Positions 37,647 to 45,854 of a stretch of 64,000 bases of DNA are shown one piece after another. Origin of the DNA: an uncultured Oscillospiraceae bacterium (GTDB lineage: Bacteria; Bacillota; Clostridia; Oscillospirales; Ruminococcaceae). The translations under genes were made by a program, and so were the position numbers. The stretch is from positions 1-64,000 of the forward strand of contig CAJFOJ010000032.1 in the NCBI GenBank assembly GCA_904396495.1, read 5' to 3'. Positions within the stretch are counted from its first letter, which is position 1; every line of letters starts with the position of its first letter. Below the pieces are notes generated by a model. That model was not told the DNA's origin. It was given only the letters and a program-made list of their open reading frames with translations, and did no database searches.

Positions 37647-38204
37647 ATGATATCAGCAGGTGATTTTAAAAACGGCTTGACCTTTGATATGGACGGGGAA
37701 GTCATGCAGATCGTGGAATTCCAGCATGTAAAGCCCGGTAAGGGAGCGGCTTTTGTCCGCACTAAGATCAGAAACGTAGTGACCGGTGCGGTGACAGAGA
37801 GAACCTTTAACCCCACGGAAAAATTTCCTCCCGCTTTTGTCGAGCGTAGAGAGATGGAGTACTTATATAATGACGAACATCTCTACTACTTTATGGACAC
37901 CGAAACCTATGAACAGGAAGCCATCGACGCCAAAAATTTGGACGACAGCTTTAAGTTTGTCAAAGAGAACATGACTGTCAAGGTTTTGTCCTATAAGGGC
38001 AAGGTGTTCGGCGTGGAAGCGCCTAACTTTGTTACCCTGCAGGTTACAAAAACTGATCCGGGATTAAAGGGCAATACCGCGACCAACGCCACCAAGCCCG
38101 CTACTTTGGAGACCGGCGCTGAGATCAAAGTCCCCTTGTTTATCGACGAGGGCGAGATGATCAATGTGGACACTCGCACCGGCGAGTATATGTCCCGCGC
38201 ATAA
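37647..38204 (+). CDS. efp: Elongation factor P
   Basis: EF-P frees ribosomes stalled at polyproline stretches. The 185 residues have the family start [13 protein letters not shown], the functional loop [10 protein letters not shown] with Lys32 at the tip, [18 protein letters not shown] and the C-terminal signature [14 protein letters not shown]. No EpmA/EpmB or EarP-type modification gene is nearby, so the state of Lys32 is unknown. GGAGG precedes ATG 37647. Confidence 0.98.
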   Translation: MISAGDFKNGLTFDMDGEVMQIVEFQHVKPGKGAAFVRTKIRNVVTGAVTERTFNPTEKFPPAFVERREMEYLYNDEHLYYFMDTETYEQEAIDAKNLDDSFKFVKENMTVKVLSYKGKVFGVEAPNFVTLQVTKTDPGLKGNTATNATKPATLETGAEIKVPLFIDEGEMINVDTRTGEYMSRA

Positions 38205-38274
38205 TATTGAAAATACCGGTTGATTGATGTATCATCGGCCGTGTCACACTATAGAATATAAGGAGGTCTGTAAG

Positions 38275-38697
38275 ATGGAATTATTGGAGAAGGTTGCTTA
38301 TTTAAAAGGTATGCTCAACGGCATGGATTTGGATTCCGATAAAAAAGAGACCCGCCTCATCACCGCGATGATCGATGTCATTGACGATTTGGCCGCTTCT
38401 GTCACCGATTTGGAGGAAGAGACCAACGAAATGTGTGAGCTCATCGACGTTTTGGACGAGGACTTGGGCGAAGTTGAGGAAGCGGTTTTCGGTGATGATG
38501 ACGAAGCTGACGACCTGGAAGAAGAAATGTACGAAGTGACCTGTCCCACTTGCGGTGAGGTGCTCTGCGTCGACGAGGAAATGCTCGACGAGGGTGAGAT
38601 GACCTGTCCTAACTGCGGCGAAGCGTTGGAATTCGATCTGGATCTTGGCGAGTGTGACTGCGATGATTGCTGCGACAATCATGGTAGCGAAGAATAG
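38275..38697 (+). CDS. Acidic double-CxxC zinc-ribbon protein (CD1247-type)
   Basis: A 140-residue, very acidic protein from ATG 38275, which has AAGGAGG upstream. The N-terminal part is helical (ELLEKVAYLKGMLNGMDLD), followed by an Asp/Glu-rich linker and one zinc ribbon made of CPTCGEVLCV and CPNCGEALEF. The tail is Cys/Asp-rich (CDCDDCC). I recall related Clostridial proteins named after C. difficile CD1247; function unknown. It lies between efp and the FMN riboswitch. Confidence 0.85.
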   Translation: MELLEKVAYLKGMLNGMDLDSDKKETRLITAMIDVIDDLAASVTDLEEETNEMCELIDVLDEDLGEVEEAVFGDDDEADDLEEEMYEVTCPTCGEVLCVDEEMLDEGEMTCPNCGEALEFDLDLGECDCDDCCDNHGSEE

Positions 38698-38712
38698 TTT
38701 TTAGTAACGTTG

Positions 38713-38820
38713 TTTCGGGGCGGAGTGAGATTCTCCACCGGCGGTGACAGTCCGCGAACACGCTGTGCGTGCCGATTTGGTGAAATTCCAAGACCGACGG
38801 TATAGTCCGGATGAAAGAAA
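38713..38820 (+). promoter_or_regulatory. FMN riboswitch (RFN element)
   Basis: The conserved blocks are all present in order: TCGGGGCGGAGTGAGATTC, CACCGGCGGTGACAGTCCGCGA, GCCGATTTGGTGAAATTCC, AGACCGACGGTATAGTCCGGATGAAAGAA (each quoted part shortened to its known core). It senses flavin mononucleotide and precedes a terminator and the riboflavin transporter gene, as expected for an off-switch. Confidence 0.98.
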
Positions 38821-38871
38821 CACATCTCAAATGCTTTCCTATGTTGGGGGAGCCGATTTAGATGCGTGTTG

Positions 38872-38899
38872 CGCCCACAGAAATGTGGGCGTTTTTCTT
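38872..38899 (+). terminator. Riboswitch-controlled terminator
   Basis: CGCCCACA-GAAA-TGTGGGCG followed by TTTTTCTTTT, between the FMN aptamer and ribU. FMN binding should favour this stop. Confidence 0.93.
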
Positions 38900-38964
38900 T
38901 TGCAAGCTGGAAAAATAATATTAACCAGCAGGGCCCCAATTGGTGTCAGAAAGGAAGAATCGAC

Positions 38965-39576
38965 ATGCAGGCAAACAGTGTGACCAATAAGACCTTTAAT
39001 GTGAAAACTATGGCGAAAGTGGGGCTATTGGGGGCTATTTCTTTTGTCCTTATGTATTTGGAAATTCCCTTATGGTTTGCACCGGGATTTTACAAAATCG
39101 ACTTTAGTGAAGTGGCTGTGCTCATCGGGGCCTTCGCTTTAGGACCTGTTCCCGGAGTCGCAATCGAGTTGATAAAAATTCTTCTCCATCTGATTTTGAA
39201 GGGGACAACGACTGCGGGCGTCGGCGATTTTGCCAATTTTCTTATTGGGTGTGCTTATATCGTCCCCGCTGCCTTCATCTACCGGAAACATAAGACGATG
39301 AAGGGAGCACTGGCCGGCCTCGGGGTGGGGACGGCGTGTATGACCATTTTAGGTAGTTTGTTAAACGCTTTTATTTTACTGCCGGTGTACGCAACTGCTT
39401 TTGGAATGCCGCTCCAAAAAATTGTGGAAATGGGGACGGCGATCAATCCGGCTATCGATAATTTGGGGACATTTGTCCTGTTTGCGGTGGTTCCGTTTAA
39501 CCTACTAAAGTGTATTTTGGATTCCATTTTTACCGTGTTGCTTTATAAAAAAGTCTCTGGAATCTTACATAAATAG
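38965..39576 (+). CDS. ribU: Riboflavin ECF transporter S component
   Basis: A 203-residue membrane protein with about six hydrophobic segments, taken from ATG 38965 (MQANSVTNKTF) with AAAGGAAG upstream. It shows RibU-type features: AISFVLMYLEIPLWFAPGFYKIDFSEVAVLIGAFALGP (start AISFVLMYLE), ELIKILLHL and NFLIGCAYIVPAAFIYRK. It takes up riboflavin using the shared ECF ATPase module, which is not in this window. Control by the FMN riboswitch upstream supports the assignment strongly. Confidence 0.95.
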   Translation: MQANSVTNKTFNVKTMAKVGLLGAISFVLMYLEIPLWFAPGFYKIDFSEVAVLIGAFALGPVPGVAIELIKILLHLILKGTTTAGVGDFANFLIGCAYIVPAAFIYRKHKTMKGALAGLGVGTACMTILGSLLNAFILLPVYATAFGMPLQKIVEMGTAINPAIDNLGTFVLFAVVPFNLLKCILDSIFTVLLYKKVSGILHK

Positions 39577-39617
39577 TAAATGACCAAGGCCATAACAAAA
39601 CAGTGGGATTTTTGTGA

Positions 39618-39649
39618 AGGGGCAGTGTGAAACTGCTCCTTTGTTTTTC
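39618..39649 (+). terminator. Intrinsic terminator of ribU
   Basis: Stem AGGGGCAGT/ACTGCTCCT (39618-39626 with 39632-39640, one G-U pair), then TTTGTTTTT. Confidence 0.87.
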
Positions 39650-39740
39650 TAATACATCTAAATCTGCTGTTTTTTGCGGGATATTATATAATAAATTGCT
39701 GTTTTTTATGTAAAGTCTGTGTAAAATTTGCTTCCATCTT

Positions 39741-39769
39741 TTGCAAAGGATACCGATATATGGTATAAT
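39741..39769 (+). promoter_or_regulatory. Promoter of the Na/Pi cotransporter gene
   Basis: TTGCAA (39741-39746), a 17-base spacer and TATAAT (39764-39769). No PhoP-box-like repeats were seen beside it. Confidence 0.85.
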
Positions 39770-39775
39770 GAACGC

Positions 39776-39970
39776 AATATTCTAGGTATTCTGCGCAAAT
39801 CTTTGGCTACAAGTAATTTAATTGCTTATGTATTACCAGGCTGCATTTTTGCTATGGGCCCCAGTTGCTGCAGGCCGCCAAAAACAAACTGCGTTTTCCA
39901 GGTTTGACGGTAATTTATGCCTATGTGATGGGAATATTATAAGGGAAAATAAAAATGACGGAGGAAGATA
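39776..39970 (+). other. Long untranslated leader of the Na/Pi cotransporter gene
   Basis: About 195 nt separate the promoter from the start codon. It contains a GC-rich patch (GGGCCCCAGTTGCTGCAGG near 39858) inside AT-rich sequence. No terminator and no known riboswitch pattern was found; it may hold a regulatory RNA. Confidence 0.35.
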
Positions 39971-41770
39971 ATGGATATATTTAACATTATCAGCCTAGGC
40001 GGTGGCTTGGCGCTGTTCCTATTCGGCATGAATATCTTGGGAACTGGCCTTGAAAAAATTTCTAGCGGCCGCATGGAGAAAACGCTGGAAAAGTTGACAA
40101 ATAATGTTTTTTCCGGTGTACTATTGGGGGCTTTAGTGACGGCGGCGATCCAGAGTTCTTCGGCGACGACGGTCATTGTTGTAGGGATGGTCAATGCCGG
40201 GATTTTAAAGTTGCGCTCGGCTGTAGGCGTTATCATGGGCGCCAACATTGGAACGACGGTCACGGGGCAAATCCTTCGTTTGGGCGATCTGGAGAACAAC
40301 GCCAGTGCTGGCGTGTTAATGCAGTTTTTAAAGCCCACTACTTTGGCACCTTTGGTTGCCATAGTGGGTATTTTGATGTTCATGATATGCAAACATCCCA
40401 AAAAGAAAACGATTGGCGAAATCTTAATTGGATTTGGTATTTTGTTCCAGGGAATGTTTTCGATGGAAGCTGCGGTACAGCCGCTACAAGACTCGGAAAT
40501 GCTCAAAAACGTTTTTTTGCAAATCCAAGATATTCCACTTTTAGGAGTAATAGTAGGTGCTGTTGTCACCGCGATCATTCAGAGTTCTTCGGCATCAGTT
40601 GGCATTTTGCAGGCTCTTTCCTCTACGGGAGCCATTACCTATTCTTCCGCTTTTCCTATCATCATGGGGCAAAATATAGGAACCTGTATTACGGCGCTGT
40701 TAGCCAGTATCGGTACAAGTAAAAGCGCCAAACAGACAGCGATGGTACACCTTTACTTTAACGTGATTGGCACGGGGGTTTTCTTAACAGGTGTTTATTT
40801 GATCCAGCATTTTATCGGCTTCCCGTTCTGGTATGATAATATTGATAAGGGAGGTATCGCCAATATCCACACCATCTTTAATGTTGTGGTAACCGTTTTG
40901 TTTATTCCCTTTGCGGGAGGACTGGCTCGTTTGGCCGAATGGACGGTTCGGCAAAGCAAATCCGAAAAAGAGAAAGAACAAGAATCTCTGGAGCCTTTGG
41001 ATGAGCGCTTTTTGGTCTCCCCGGCCCTGGCGATTGGTCAGTGTGAAAATGTCTTAGATAAAATGGGCAGTTACGCTTTGCAAAACTATCGCGATGTAGT
41101 TACCCTTTTTGATAAGTACGACCTAAAAACTGTGGAAAGGGTTAACGAAGTCGAAGATGCGATTGATAAAATGGAAGACCGCATCAGTAACTACCTGCTT
41201 AGGATTAATGAAGAGGAAATAACTGAGGACGAAAGTAAGAATGTTACCCTTTTGCTGCGACTCGTTTCAGAATTTGAACGGATTGGAGACTATTCTATCA
41301 ACTTGATGGAGCGGGCGGAAGTCCTATACGACAAGCAATCCAAGTTCAGCGAAAAGGCCATGCGGGAGTTCCACACCATTTGCGATGCAGTGGAAGAGAT
41401 CGTCGGTATGGCTCTGGAAGCTTTCAGAAAAAAGGATATCTCGCTGGCTATGCATATTGAGCCATTAGAAGAAACCATTGATACATTGGAGGATACTTTA
41501 AAGCTCAAGCACATTCAGCGCCTCAAAAACGGACAGTGTACCATCGATGCAGGTCTGGTATTTTTAGAGGTTCTTACCAACCTAGAACGCATTTCTGACC
41601 ACTGTTCCAACATCGGTGTCTATCTTATTGGGCATCAGAAAGATAGTGAAACTTTAAATCGCCATGAGTACATCAAAAAGATGCACAAGGGGGATACCGG
41701 GGACTACAACCAGCTGATGCAGCAGTATATGGATAAGTATTTGTTAGAAATTACCAGTAAAAATTCGTAA
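39971..41770 (+). CDS. Na+/phosphate cotransporter family protein with PhoU-like tail
   Basis: A 599-residue protein with the duplicated transport core. The hallmark AAIQSSSATTVIVVG and TAIIQSSSASVGILQ repeats, plus GANIGTTVTGQ and GQNIGTCITALL, mark the NptA/YjbB (PNaS) family. Eight to nine membrane segments reach to about residue 320. The last 230 residues are soluble, helical and PhoU-like (SEFERIGDYSINLMERAE and LTNLERISDHCSNIGVYL). It probably imports or exports phosphate with sodium. It is monocistronic. Confidence 0.93.
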   Translation: MDIFNIISLGGGLALFLFGMNILGTGLEKISSGRMEKTLEKLTNNVFSGVLLGALVTAAIQSSSATTVIVVGMVNAGILKLRSAVGVIMGANIGTTVTGQILRLGDLENNASAGVLMQFLKPTTLAPLVAIVGILMFMICKHPKKKTIGEILIGFGILFQGMFSMEAAVQPLQDSEMLKNVFLQIQDIPLLGVIVGAVVTAIIQSSSASVGILQALSSTGAITYSSAFPIIMGQNIGTCITALLASIGTSKSAKQTAMVHLYFNVIGTGVFLTGVYLIQHFIGFPFWYDNIDKGGIANIHTIFNVVVTVLFIPFAGGLARLAEWTVRQSKSEKEKEQESLEPLDERFLVSPALAIGQCENVLDKMGSYALQNYRDVVTLFDKYDLKTVERVNEVEDAIDKMEDRISNYLLRINEEEITEDESKNVTLLLRLVSEFERIGDYSINLMERAEVLYDKQSKFSEKAMREFHTICDAVEEIVGMALEAFRKKDISLAMHIEPLEETIDTLEDTLKLKHIQRLKNGQCTIDAGLVFLEVLTNLERISDHCSNIGVYLIGHQKDSETLNRHEYIKKMHKGDTGDYNQLMQQYMDKYLLEITSKNS

Positions 41771-41897
41771 TAAAAAGTTATACTAAAAAATAGTATTTGA
41801 TTTCGTTTTCCAAAATGGATTTAACTAGAAAAAACTTTGATAATACTGACATTTTGTAGATTAAGGAAATCAAAACAATAAGGTTTTTTGACGCTTT

Positions 41898-41943
41898 GGT
41901 GCCAAAATGGTGCCCAAGTTTCCTGTGGCGATATAAAACGATA
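41898..41943 (+). repeat. Direct repeat, left copy (possible attachment-site relic)
   Basis: Contains AAATGGTGCCCAA and, further on, GATATAAAACGATA. A similar copy lies at 43102-43159 in the same orientation, 1.2 kb away, with a short extra stretch in the middle. The two enclose an AT-rich insert, which suggests ends of a mobile element now lost. Confidence 0.6.
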
Positions 41944-42192
41944 CGGGCAGATAAAAAGAAAAAACAGATTATGCGAGAGCGAAAGAACTTGTTGCTTTTG
42001 CTCTCTTGTCTGTCACATAAGCAGTGACAGATACACTTGTCAACAGAGGGCAAAGCCCGAGCACTTTGATTATTAACGAAAGTAGTTGGCTCTGCTATCT
42101 TGTGCATGATAGGATTGTGATTGAAAAATCCATATGTGAGTGCTACAATGTTATAATACAAATCAGTAAAGCAGGAGTTTTTGGAGGTAGAT

Positions 42193-42741
42193 ATGAATAT
42201 ATTGATTATAAATTGTAGTCCAGTGAAAAACGGTGCTACTTCTGAAATAGTAAACCTTGTAAATACATATACCAAAGAGAATAATGATGTAAGATGTGTA
42301 TGTATTGATGATTTTGATATAAAATTCTGTAAAGGATGCAGGCAGTGTCATACAACAGCGGAGTGTTTTCAAAAAGATGATACAGAAAAACTAATTGAAC
42401 ACTATAAATGGGCTGATAGAATTGTGTCTGTATCTCCGTCGTATTGGGCTGACATTCCAGGACAATTCAAAGTATTTATCGATAGGTGCACTCCTTGGTG
42501 CAATACCCATGAACCTCATGCAACGATACCACAAGGCAAGCGTGGTTATGTGATTGCCTTAAGAACCGGTCCCAGTATGCCTGAGTGTGAAAAAATAATT
42601 GGAAGCATCGAACATTTCTATGGACATCTTGAAATAAAATCATGTGGCAGTCTAGGATTATGCTCTGTTGAATACAAAGAAGATGTCACAAGCAGAGTTG
42701 ATGAAATAAAGTCGTTTTGCGAAAAGAATATTCTTGCATGA
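42193..42741 (+). CDS. Iron-sulfur flavoprotein / NAD(P)H-dependent FMN reductase-like protein
   Basis: A 182-residue flavodoxin-like protein from ATG 42193 with GGAGG upstream. It has the flavin-binding start ILIINCSPVKNGATSEI and a compact cysteine cluster CKGCRQCHTTAEC (C-x2-C-x2-C-x5-C), as in archaeal iron-sulfur flavoproteins that bind a 4Fe-4S cluster. SPSYWADIPGQFKVFIDR is the second flavin loop. Base and codon use are clearly more AT-rich than the neighbours, and the gene sits between imperfect direct repeats, so horizontal gain is likely. Its electron donor and acceptor are unknown. Confidence 0.87.
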   Translation: MNILIINCSPVKNGATSEIVNLVNTYTKENNDVRCVCIDDFDIKFCKGCRQCHTTAECFQKDDTEKLIEHYKWADRIVSVSPSYWADIPGQFKVFIDRCTPWCNTHEPHATIPQGKRGYVIALRTGPSMPECEKIIGSIEHFYGHLEIKSCGSLGLCSVEYKEDVTSRVDEIKSFCEKNILA

Positions 42742-42926
42742 ATTCCAAGTTAATAGAGTTTGGGATATTTCCGACAAGCGAAAGTCTCTCTTACTGTCGC
42801 AAGCAAAAGCGAGTATTTTTATGGAAAGGGTACCCTTTTCCTATGCTTGCTACGGAACTTTTAACAACGGAATGGAAAGGACACTCTAAACGAGTAGCGT
42901 TTCTCTTTGAAATGTTACGCAGTTAA
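42738..42926 (+). CDS. Possible small protein, element remnant
   Basis: A 62-codon frame starts at ATG 42738, overlapping the stop codon of the flavoprotein gene (ATGA). The product has many aromatic and basic residues (FLWKGYPFPML, WKGHSKRVAFLFEML) and no recognised domain. There is no separate ribosome site, so it would depend on coupling. It may be a real small protein of the lost element or a chance frame. Confidence 0.35.
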   Translation: MNSKLIEFGIFPTSESLSYCRKQKRVFLWKGYPFPMLATELLTTEWKGHSKRVAFLFEMLRS

Positions 42927-43101
42927 AGGGCATTTTTGAGAGAAGATATGTAAATGTTCTGTTCCATTGATTTTCGTGTCCGTAAGGTCTTGTTTACAAG
43001 GCTTATTACCCCTCTAATGCGTAACGTAAGAGGTAAAACAAGGCAATTCTAAACTGCCTTTATGGGAGTAATAACACAGTTATGTGTATCATCTTATTTG
43101 C

Positions 43102-43159
43102 GGTGCTCAAATGGTGCCCAACTTTACAAAACCAACTTATACGGGGATATAAAGCGATA
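43102..43159 (+). repeat. Direct repeat, right copy (possible attachment-site relic)
   Basis: Shares GGTGC-N2-AAATGGTGCCCAA and GGGATATAAAGCGATA with 41898-41943. Between 42927 and 43101 the insert also carries short inverted repeats (TTACCCCTC/GAGGTAA and AAGGCA/TGCCTT) but no gene. Confidence 0.6.
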
Positions 43160-43279
43160 AATAAAAATATGTGAAAAAGCCTTGATTTAAGCCACTTTCA
43201 AACGTTTTTTAATAAACACTTACAAAGACTTATAAGACGATTTTCGTCTATATGATCAATAAAAAATTATTCTATGGGA

Positions 43280-43335
43280 GTTTCAGAATATTGAAAAAGG
43301 CCGCCAAAAGGCGGCCTTTTTCAATATTCTGAAAC
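43280..43335. terminator. 26-bp perfect palindromic terminator
   Basis: The arms 43280-43305 and 43310-43335 are exact reverse complements around an AAAA loop, with CTTTTT / AAAAAG segments inside each arm. Lying between convergent genes, it can stop transcription from both sides. The perfect, long stem is exceptional in this window. Confidence 0.88.
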
Positions 43336-43395
43336 AGGTTATTAACCTGTCTTTTCCATCCGAATCCAAATTCATAAGATTATCCAGCCCTTAAC

Positions 43396-43977
43396 TTATC
43401 GGGCAAATTTTTTATAAAGCCCTGCTTTTTCTAGAGCTGGACGGAGCAAAGCCGCCAAAATAACTGAGATGATGATACCTAATGTGCCGTTAGCCAGAGA
43501 GATTGGCGCTTTGAATATGATATCGGCCCAAGCCGTCTCAATTGCACTGCCTAAGATGATGTCTTTGACAAAGGAGTAACCAAGATACAAAATTGTATAA
43601 CCGTACATTCCACAGACCGCCCCTAAAATGTTGAAAGGAACGCTTTTTCCCTCTTTTCCCTTTAAGCGTGGGATCCAACCTGCTAAAAACCCCATCACAA
43701 ATTTGTTGATAAGGGTTGACGGCGCACTAGTGGCCCAGCCTGTCAATAGGTCGAAAATACAGGAACCGATCCCAGCAGAAAGTCCTCCTCGTACTCCACC
43801 GAACAACAATCCGGACAGCAAGCAGAATATATTACCCATATGGACCATCATTTTTCCCACCGGTGTAGGAAATTCAATCCGAAAATTAGTGGCTACATAA
43901 CACACTGCCGCCATCAGCCCCACAACCACTAAGTCATAAACAGTTATTTTTCTTTTCGATTTTATAGTTTGCTCCAT
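43396..43977 (-). CDS. ECF transporter S component, probably vitamin B6-related
   Basis: A 193-residue membrane protein with about six segments: VVGLMAAVCYVATNFRI, HMGNIFCLLSGLLFGGVRGGLSAGIGS (start HMGNIFCLLSG), DLLTGW, INKFVMGFLAGWI and GTLGIIISVILAALL. It starts at ATG 43977, AAAGG lying 10 bases upstream; a GTG at 43986 is too close to that site. It lies 43 bases after a pyridoxal/pyridoxamine kinase gene on the same strand. The substrate is therefore inferred to be a B6 vitamer, as for PdxU-type S components. The shared ECF module is elsewhere. Confidence 0.87.
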   Translation of the reverse strand: MEQTIKSKRKITVYDLVVVGLMAAVCYVATNFRIEFPTPVGKMMVHMGNIFCLLSGLLFGGVRGGLSAGIGSCIFDLLTGWATSAPSTLINKFVMGFLAGWIPRLKGKEGKSVPFNILGAVCGMYGYTILYLGYSFVKDIILGSAIETAWADIIFKAPISLANGTLGIIISVILAALLRPALEKAGLYKKFAR

Positions 43978-44020
43978 GTCCTTCACGCCTTTCTCTCAAT
44001 GTGCTGAAGGAATCTGTCAA

Positions 44021-44884
44021 TCACAGCAGGCGATAGCGATCTAAAGTTTGGTCTTGGGTCAGCCAAGACAAACAGGATTCCAGCATGACGCCGTATCTAG
44101 TATCGCTTCCATAGCTAAAGGTGGTGCGGATGGCAATTTCCAGAAATCGCGTTGCCCGCTCAATAGCCATGGGGAGGCTGTCGCCCCCCAACATCGCCCC
44201 AACCATGACGCTGGCAAAAATATCGCCTGTGCCTGGATAGGAAGCCGGCACGTAATTGCAGTCCACCCGCCAATATTCGCCCCGTTCCCGGTCATACCCG
44301 ATATTGGCGATTTTACCGTCAGCCAACTCTACTCCAGTTACGGTGACGTACCGTGGGCCCAGTTCGCTCAAACGGGCCACGAGGCTTTTAGCCTCGGACT
44401 GCCGCAAAGGGGCGCTTGGAAAGGGAATCCCCAGTAGAATAGAAGCCTCCGTCAAATTGGGCGTAATCATGTCGGCCACTGCCACTAATTCATTCATCCG
44501 TCGGCACATATCGGAGGTATAGGTTCGGTAAGCTTTACCGTTGTCCCCCATGACCGGGTCAACCACCGCAAAAGCATCAGGATAGGCGGCAAAATATTGC
44601 AGGCAATGGTCGATTTGCTCCAGTGAACCCAAAAATCCGCTGTACACGCATTCAAAGTTGAGTTTTAATCTCTTGTAATGCTCCAGCGCGGGGGATAGAT
44701 AGTCGGTGAGATCCCGAAATACCACTTCTCCCAGCCCGCCGGTATGGGTGGACAGCACCGCCGTGACGACAGGGCATACCTGAACTTTCATAGCAGATAG
44801 GGTGGGCAGAATAACTGATAGAGAACATCTGCCAAAACCGGACAAATCGTGGATTGCAATGACGCGAGGCGGCCTTTTAAGCAT
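44021..44884 (-). CDS. Pyridoxal/pyridoxamine kinase
   Basis: A 287-residue ribokinase-fold kinase that phosphorylates B6 vitamers to make PLP. It has the PdxK/PdxY start VIAIHDLSGFGRCSLSVILP, TGGLGEVVFRDLT, VVDPVMGDNGKAYRTY, TPNLTEAS and the catalytic anion-hole/base motif YPGTGDIFASVMVG. Start ATG 44884 has GGAGGAA upstream. It is the first gene of a two-gene unit with the ECF S component, forming a compact vitamin B6 salvage module. PdxY and PdxK activities cannot be told apart from sequence alone. Confidence 0.93.
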   Translation of the reverse strand: MLKRPPRVIAIHDLSGFGRCSLSVILPTLSAMKVQVCPVVTAVLSTHTGGLGEVVFRDLTDYLSPALEHYKRLKLNFECVYSGFLGSLEQIDHCLQYFAAYPDAFAVVDPVMGDNGKAYRTYTSDMCRRMNELVAVADMITPNLTEASILLGIPFPSAPLRQSEAKSLVARLSELGPRYVTVTGVELADGKIANIGYDRERGEYWRVDCNYVPASYPGTGDIFASVMVGAMLGGDSLPMAIERATRFLEIAIRTTFSYGSDTRYGVMLESCLSWLTQDQTLDRYRLL

Positions 44885-45012
44885 AATGGAATTCCTCCGT
44901 GAATTACAGAAACCTCAGCATCTGTAATCTATTTTAGAAAAGAAAACGCGGGAAAGCAAATTACTTTAATTGTTGGTATTTTAGCAGAAAATCCTGCAAA
45001 ATCAACAAGAGT

Positions 45013-45044
45013 ATTATATCGCAATTTGCCTTGGTTGGCAAATT
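45013..45044 (-). promoter_or_regulatory. Promoter of the B6 salvage operon with overlapping palindrome
   Basis: Read leftward: TTGCCA (45036-45041), a 17-base spacer and TATAAT (45013-45018). A perfect inverted repeat AATTTGCC-N6-GGCAAATT (45023-45044) covers the -35 and the spacer, the place for a repressor. The 120-nt leader down to the kinase gene shows no terminator. Confidence 0.75.
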
Positions 45045-45270
45045 TCACCGACGAAAACAAAAAATATTTTTATCTCTCTAAGAGCTGTAAAACAAAATAA
45101 ACAAAATAAATATAATCCAAAACAGTATGCTTGTATATTTAGTAGAATCTTATCTTCCAAACATCGCCTCTATTATAAGATAACTTTCCGGGGATAATAT
45201 AATAACGGAATGCAGATGGGAAATAAAAACTGTTTGCTACAACCGTTCGAATAATCTGGGAGGTGTTATT

Positions 45271-45447
45271 ATGACAAAGACAATGAGCAATGTTGTGAAA
45301 GGAATTGCCGCTGGAATGTTGGTGGGAACTGCGGCATATGTGGCGGGCCATACTAGCAAAACCAAGGGCAAACAGATGAAAAAGAAAGCAGCCAAAGCCA
45401 TGAAAACAGTGGGGAATGTTTTTGAAAATATTTCTTATATGATGTAA
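45271..45447 (+). CDS. Small YtxH-like protein
   Basis: 58 residues: one weakly hydrophobic Gly/Ala segment (GIAAGMLVGTAAYVAGH) followed by a lysine-rich helix (KTKGKQMKKKAAKAMKTVG). This organisation resembles small YtxH/general-stress membrane proteins. GGGAGG lies 8 bases before ATG 45271, and a strong terminator follows 3 bases after the stop, which supports a real gene. Function unknown. Confidence 0.82.
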   Translation: MTKTMSNVVKGIAAGMLVGTAAYVAGHTSKTKGKQMKKKAAKAMKTVGNVFENISYMM

Positions 45448-45450
45448 AGT

Positions 45451-45480
45451 AAAAAGGCTGAAACCGTTTCAGCCTTTTTT
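45451..45480 (+). terminator. Intrinsic terminator of the small YtxH-like gene
   Basis: AAAAAGGCTGAAA-CCG-TTTCAGCCTTTTTT, a perfect 13-bp stem with its U-tract. Confidence 0.95.
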
Positions 45481-45502
45481 ATTTGCTCACAGTAGCGAAA
45501 AA

Positions 45503-45578
45503 TTTACATTGAAAAAGACAATTTTCTTGGCAATTTTTACATTTTTTTCTTTACAAAATGGTTTGTCCGTGGTATAGT
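45503..45578 (+). promoter_or_regulatory. Promoter of a non-coding stretch, with repeated TTTACATT boxes
   Basis: TTTACA (45550-45555), a 17-base spacer and TATAGT (45573-45578). Two TTTACATT boxes at 45503-45510 and 45536-45543 lie 33 bases apart, about three helix turns, directly before the -35. They may be activator sites. Confidence 0.7.
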
Positions 45579-45584
45579 ATGAAT

Positions 45585-45838
45585 ATACGCAAATTAAGGG
45601 GCACTCATGTAAAGATACAATAATGTATTTTTACATTAGCGCTGCTTAAATGGTTTTTCTTTTCGAAAATTGTGTCAATGTGGTGACGTTGGAAGCTGAG
45701 AACTGACTGACGGTTCTTTCTGTTGGGGGTTAGAAACGGCGGTCGGATTCTAGTCTACAAGGGATCTGTATTGGGACGGTGATTGGAAAGAGTAGATCAA
45801 TCACTTTTGAGTGCTCCTTTTGCACGCGTTACATACTA
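45585..45838 (+). ncRNA. Candidate structured RNA, first part
   Basis: About 250 bases after the promoter at 45550-45578 have no open frame of note but several hairpins. One is a 13-bp stem 45607-45619 with 45624-45636 and an ATAA loop. Others are AGAAC/GTTCT near 45698-45716, CTGAC...TTTCT/AGAAA...GTCGG near 45707-45746 and GTGATTG/CAATCAC near 45780-45803. No terminator closes it before the second promoter, so the transcript may run on to 45996. No family (6S, RNase P, tmRNA, SRP) was recognised. Confidence 0.5.
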
Positions 45839-45848
45839 TTTGTATAAT
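45820..45848 (+). promoter_or_regulatory. Second promoter in the non-coding stretch
   Basis: TTGCAC (45820-45825), a 17-base spacer and TATAAT (45843-45848). Confidence 0.75.
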
Positions 45849-45854
45849 GGCATG

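Noticed and set aside
41778-42275. 165-codon minus-strand open frame
   Set aside because: It has no ribosome site, crosses the direct repeat and the flavoprotein start, and its composition is that of AT-rich non-coding DNA.
45780-45810. AGAGTAGATCAATC similar to the start of a tetrahydrofolate riboswitch
   Set aside because: The second conserved half is missing and no folate gene follows.
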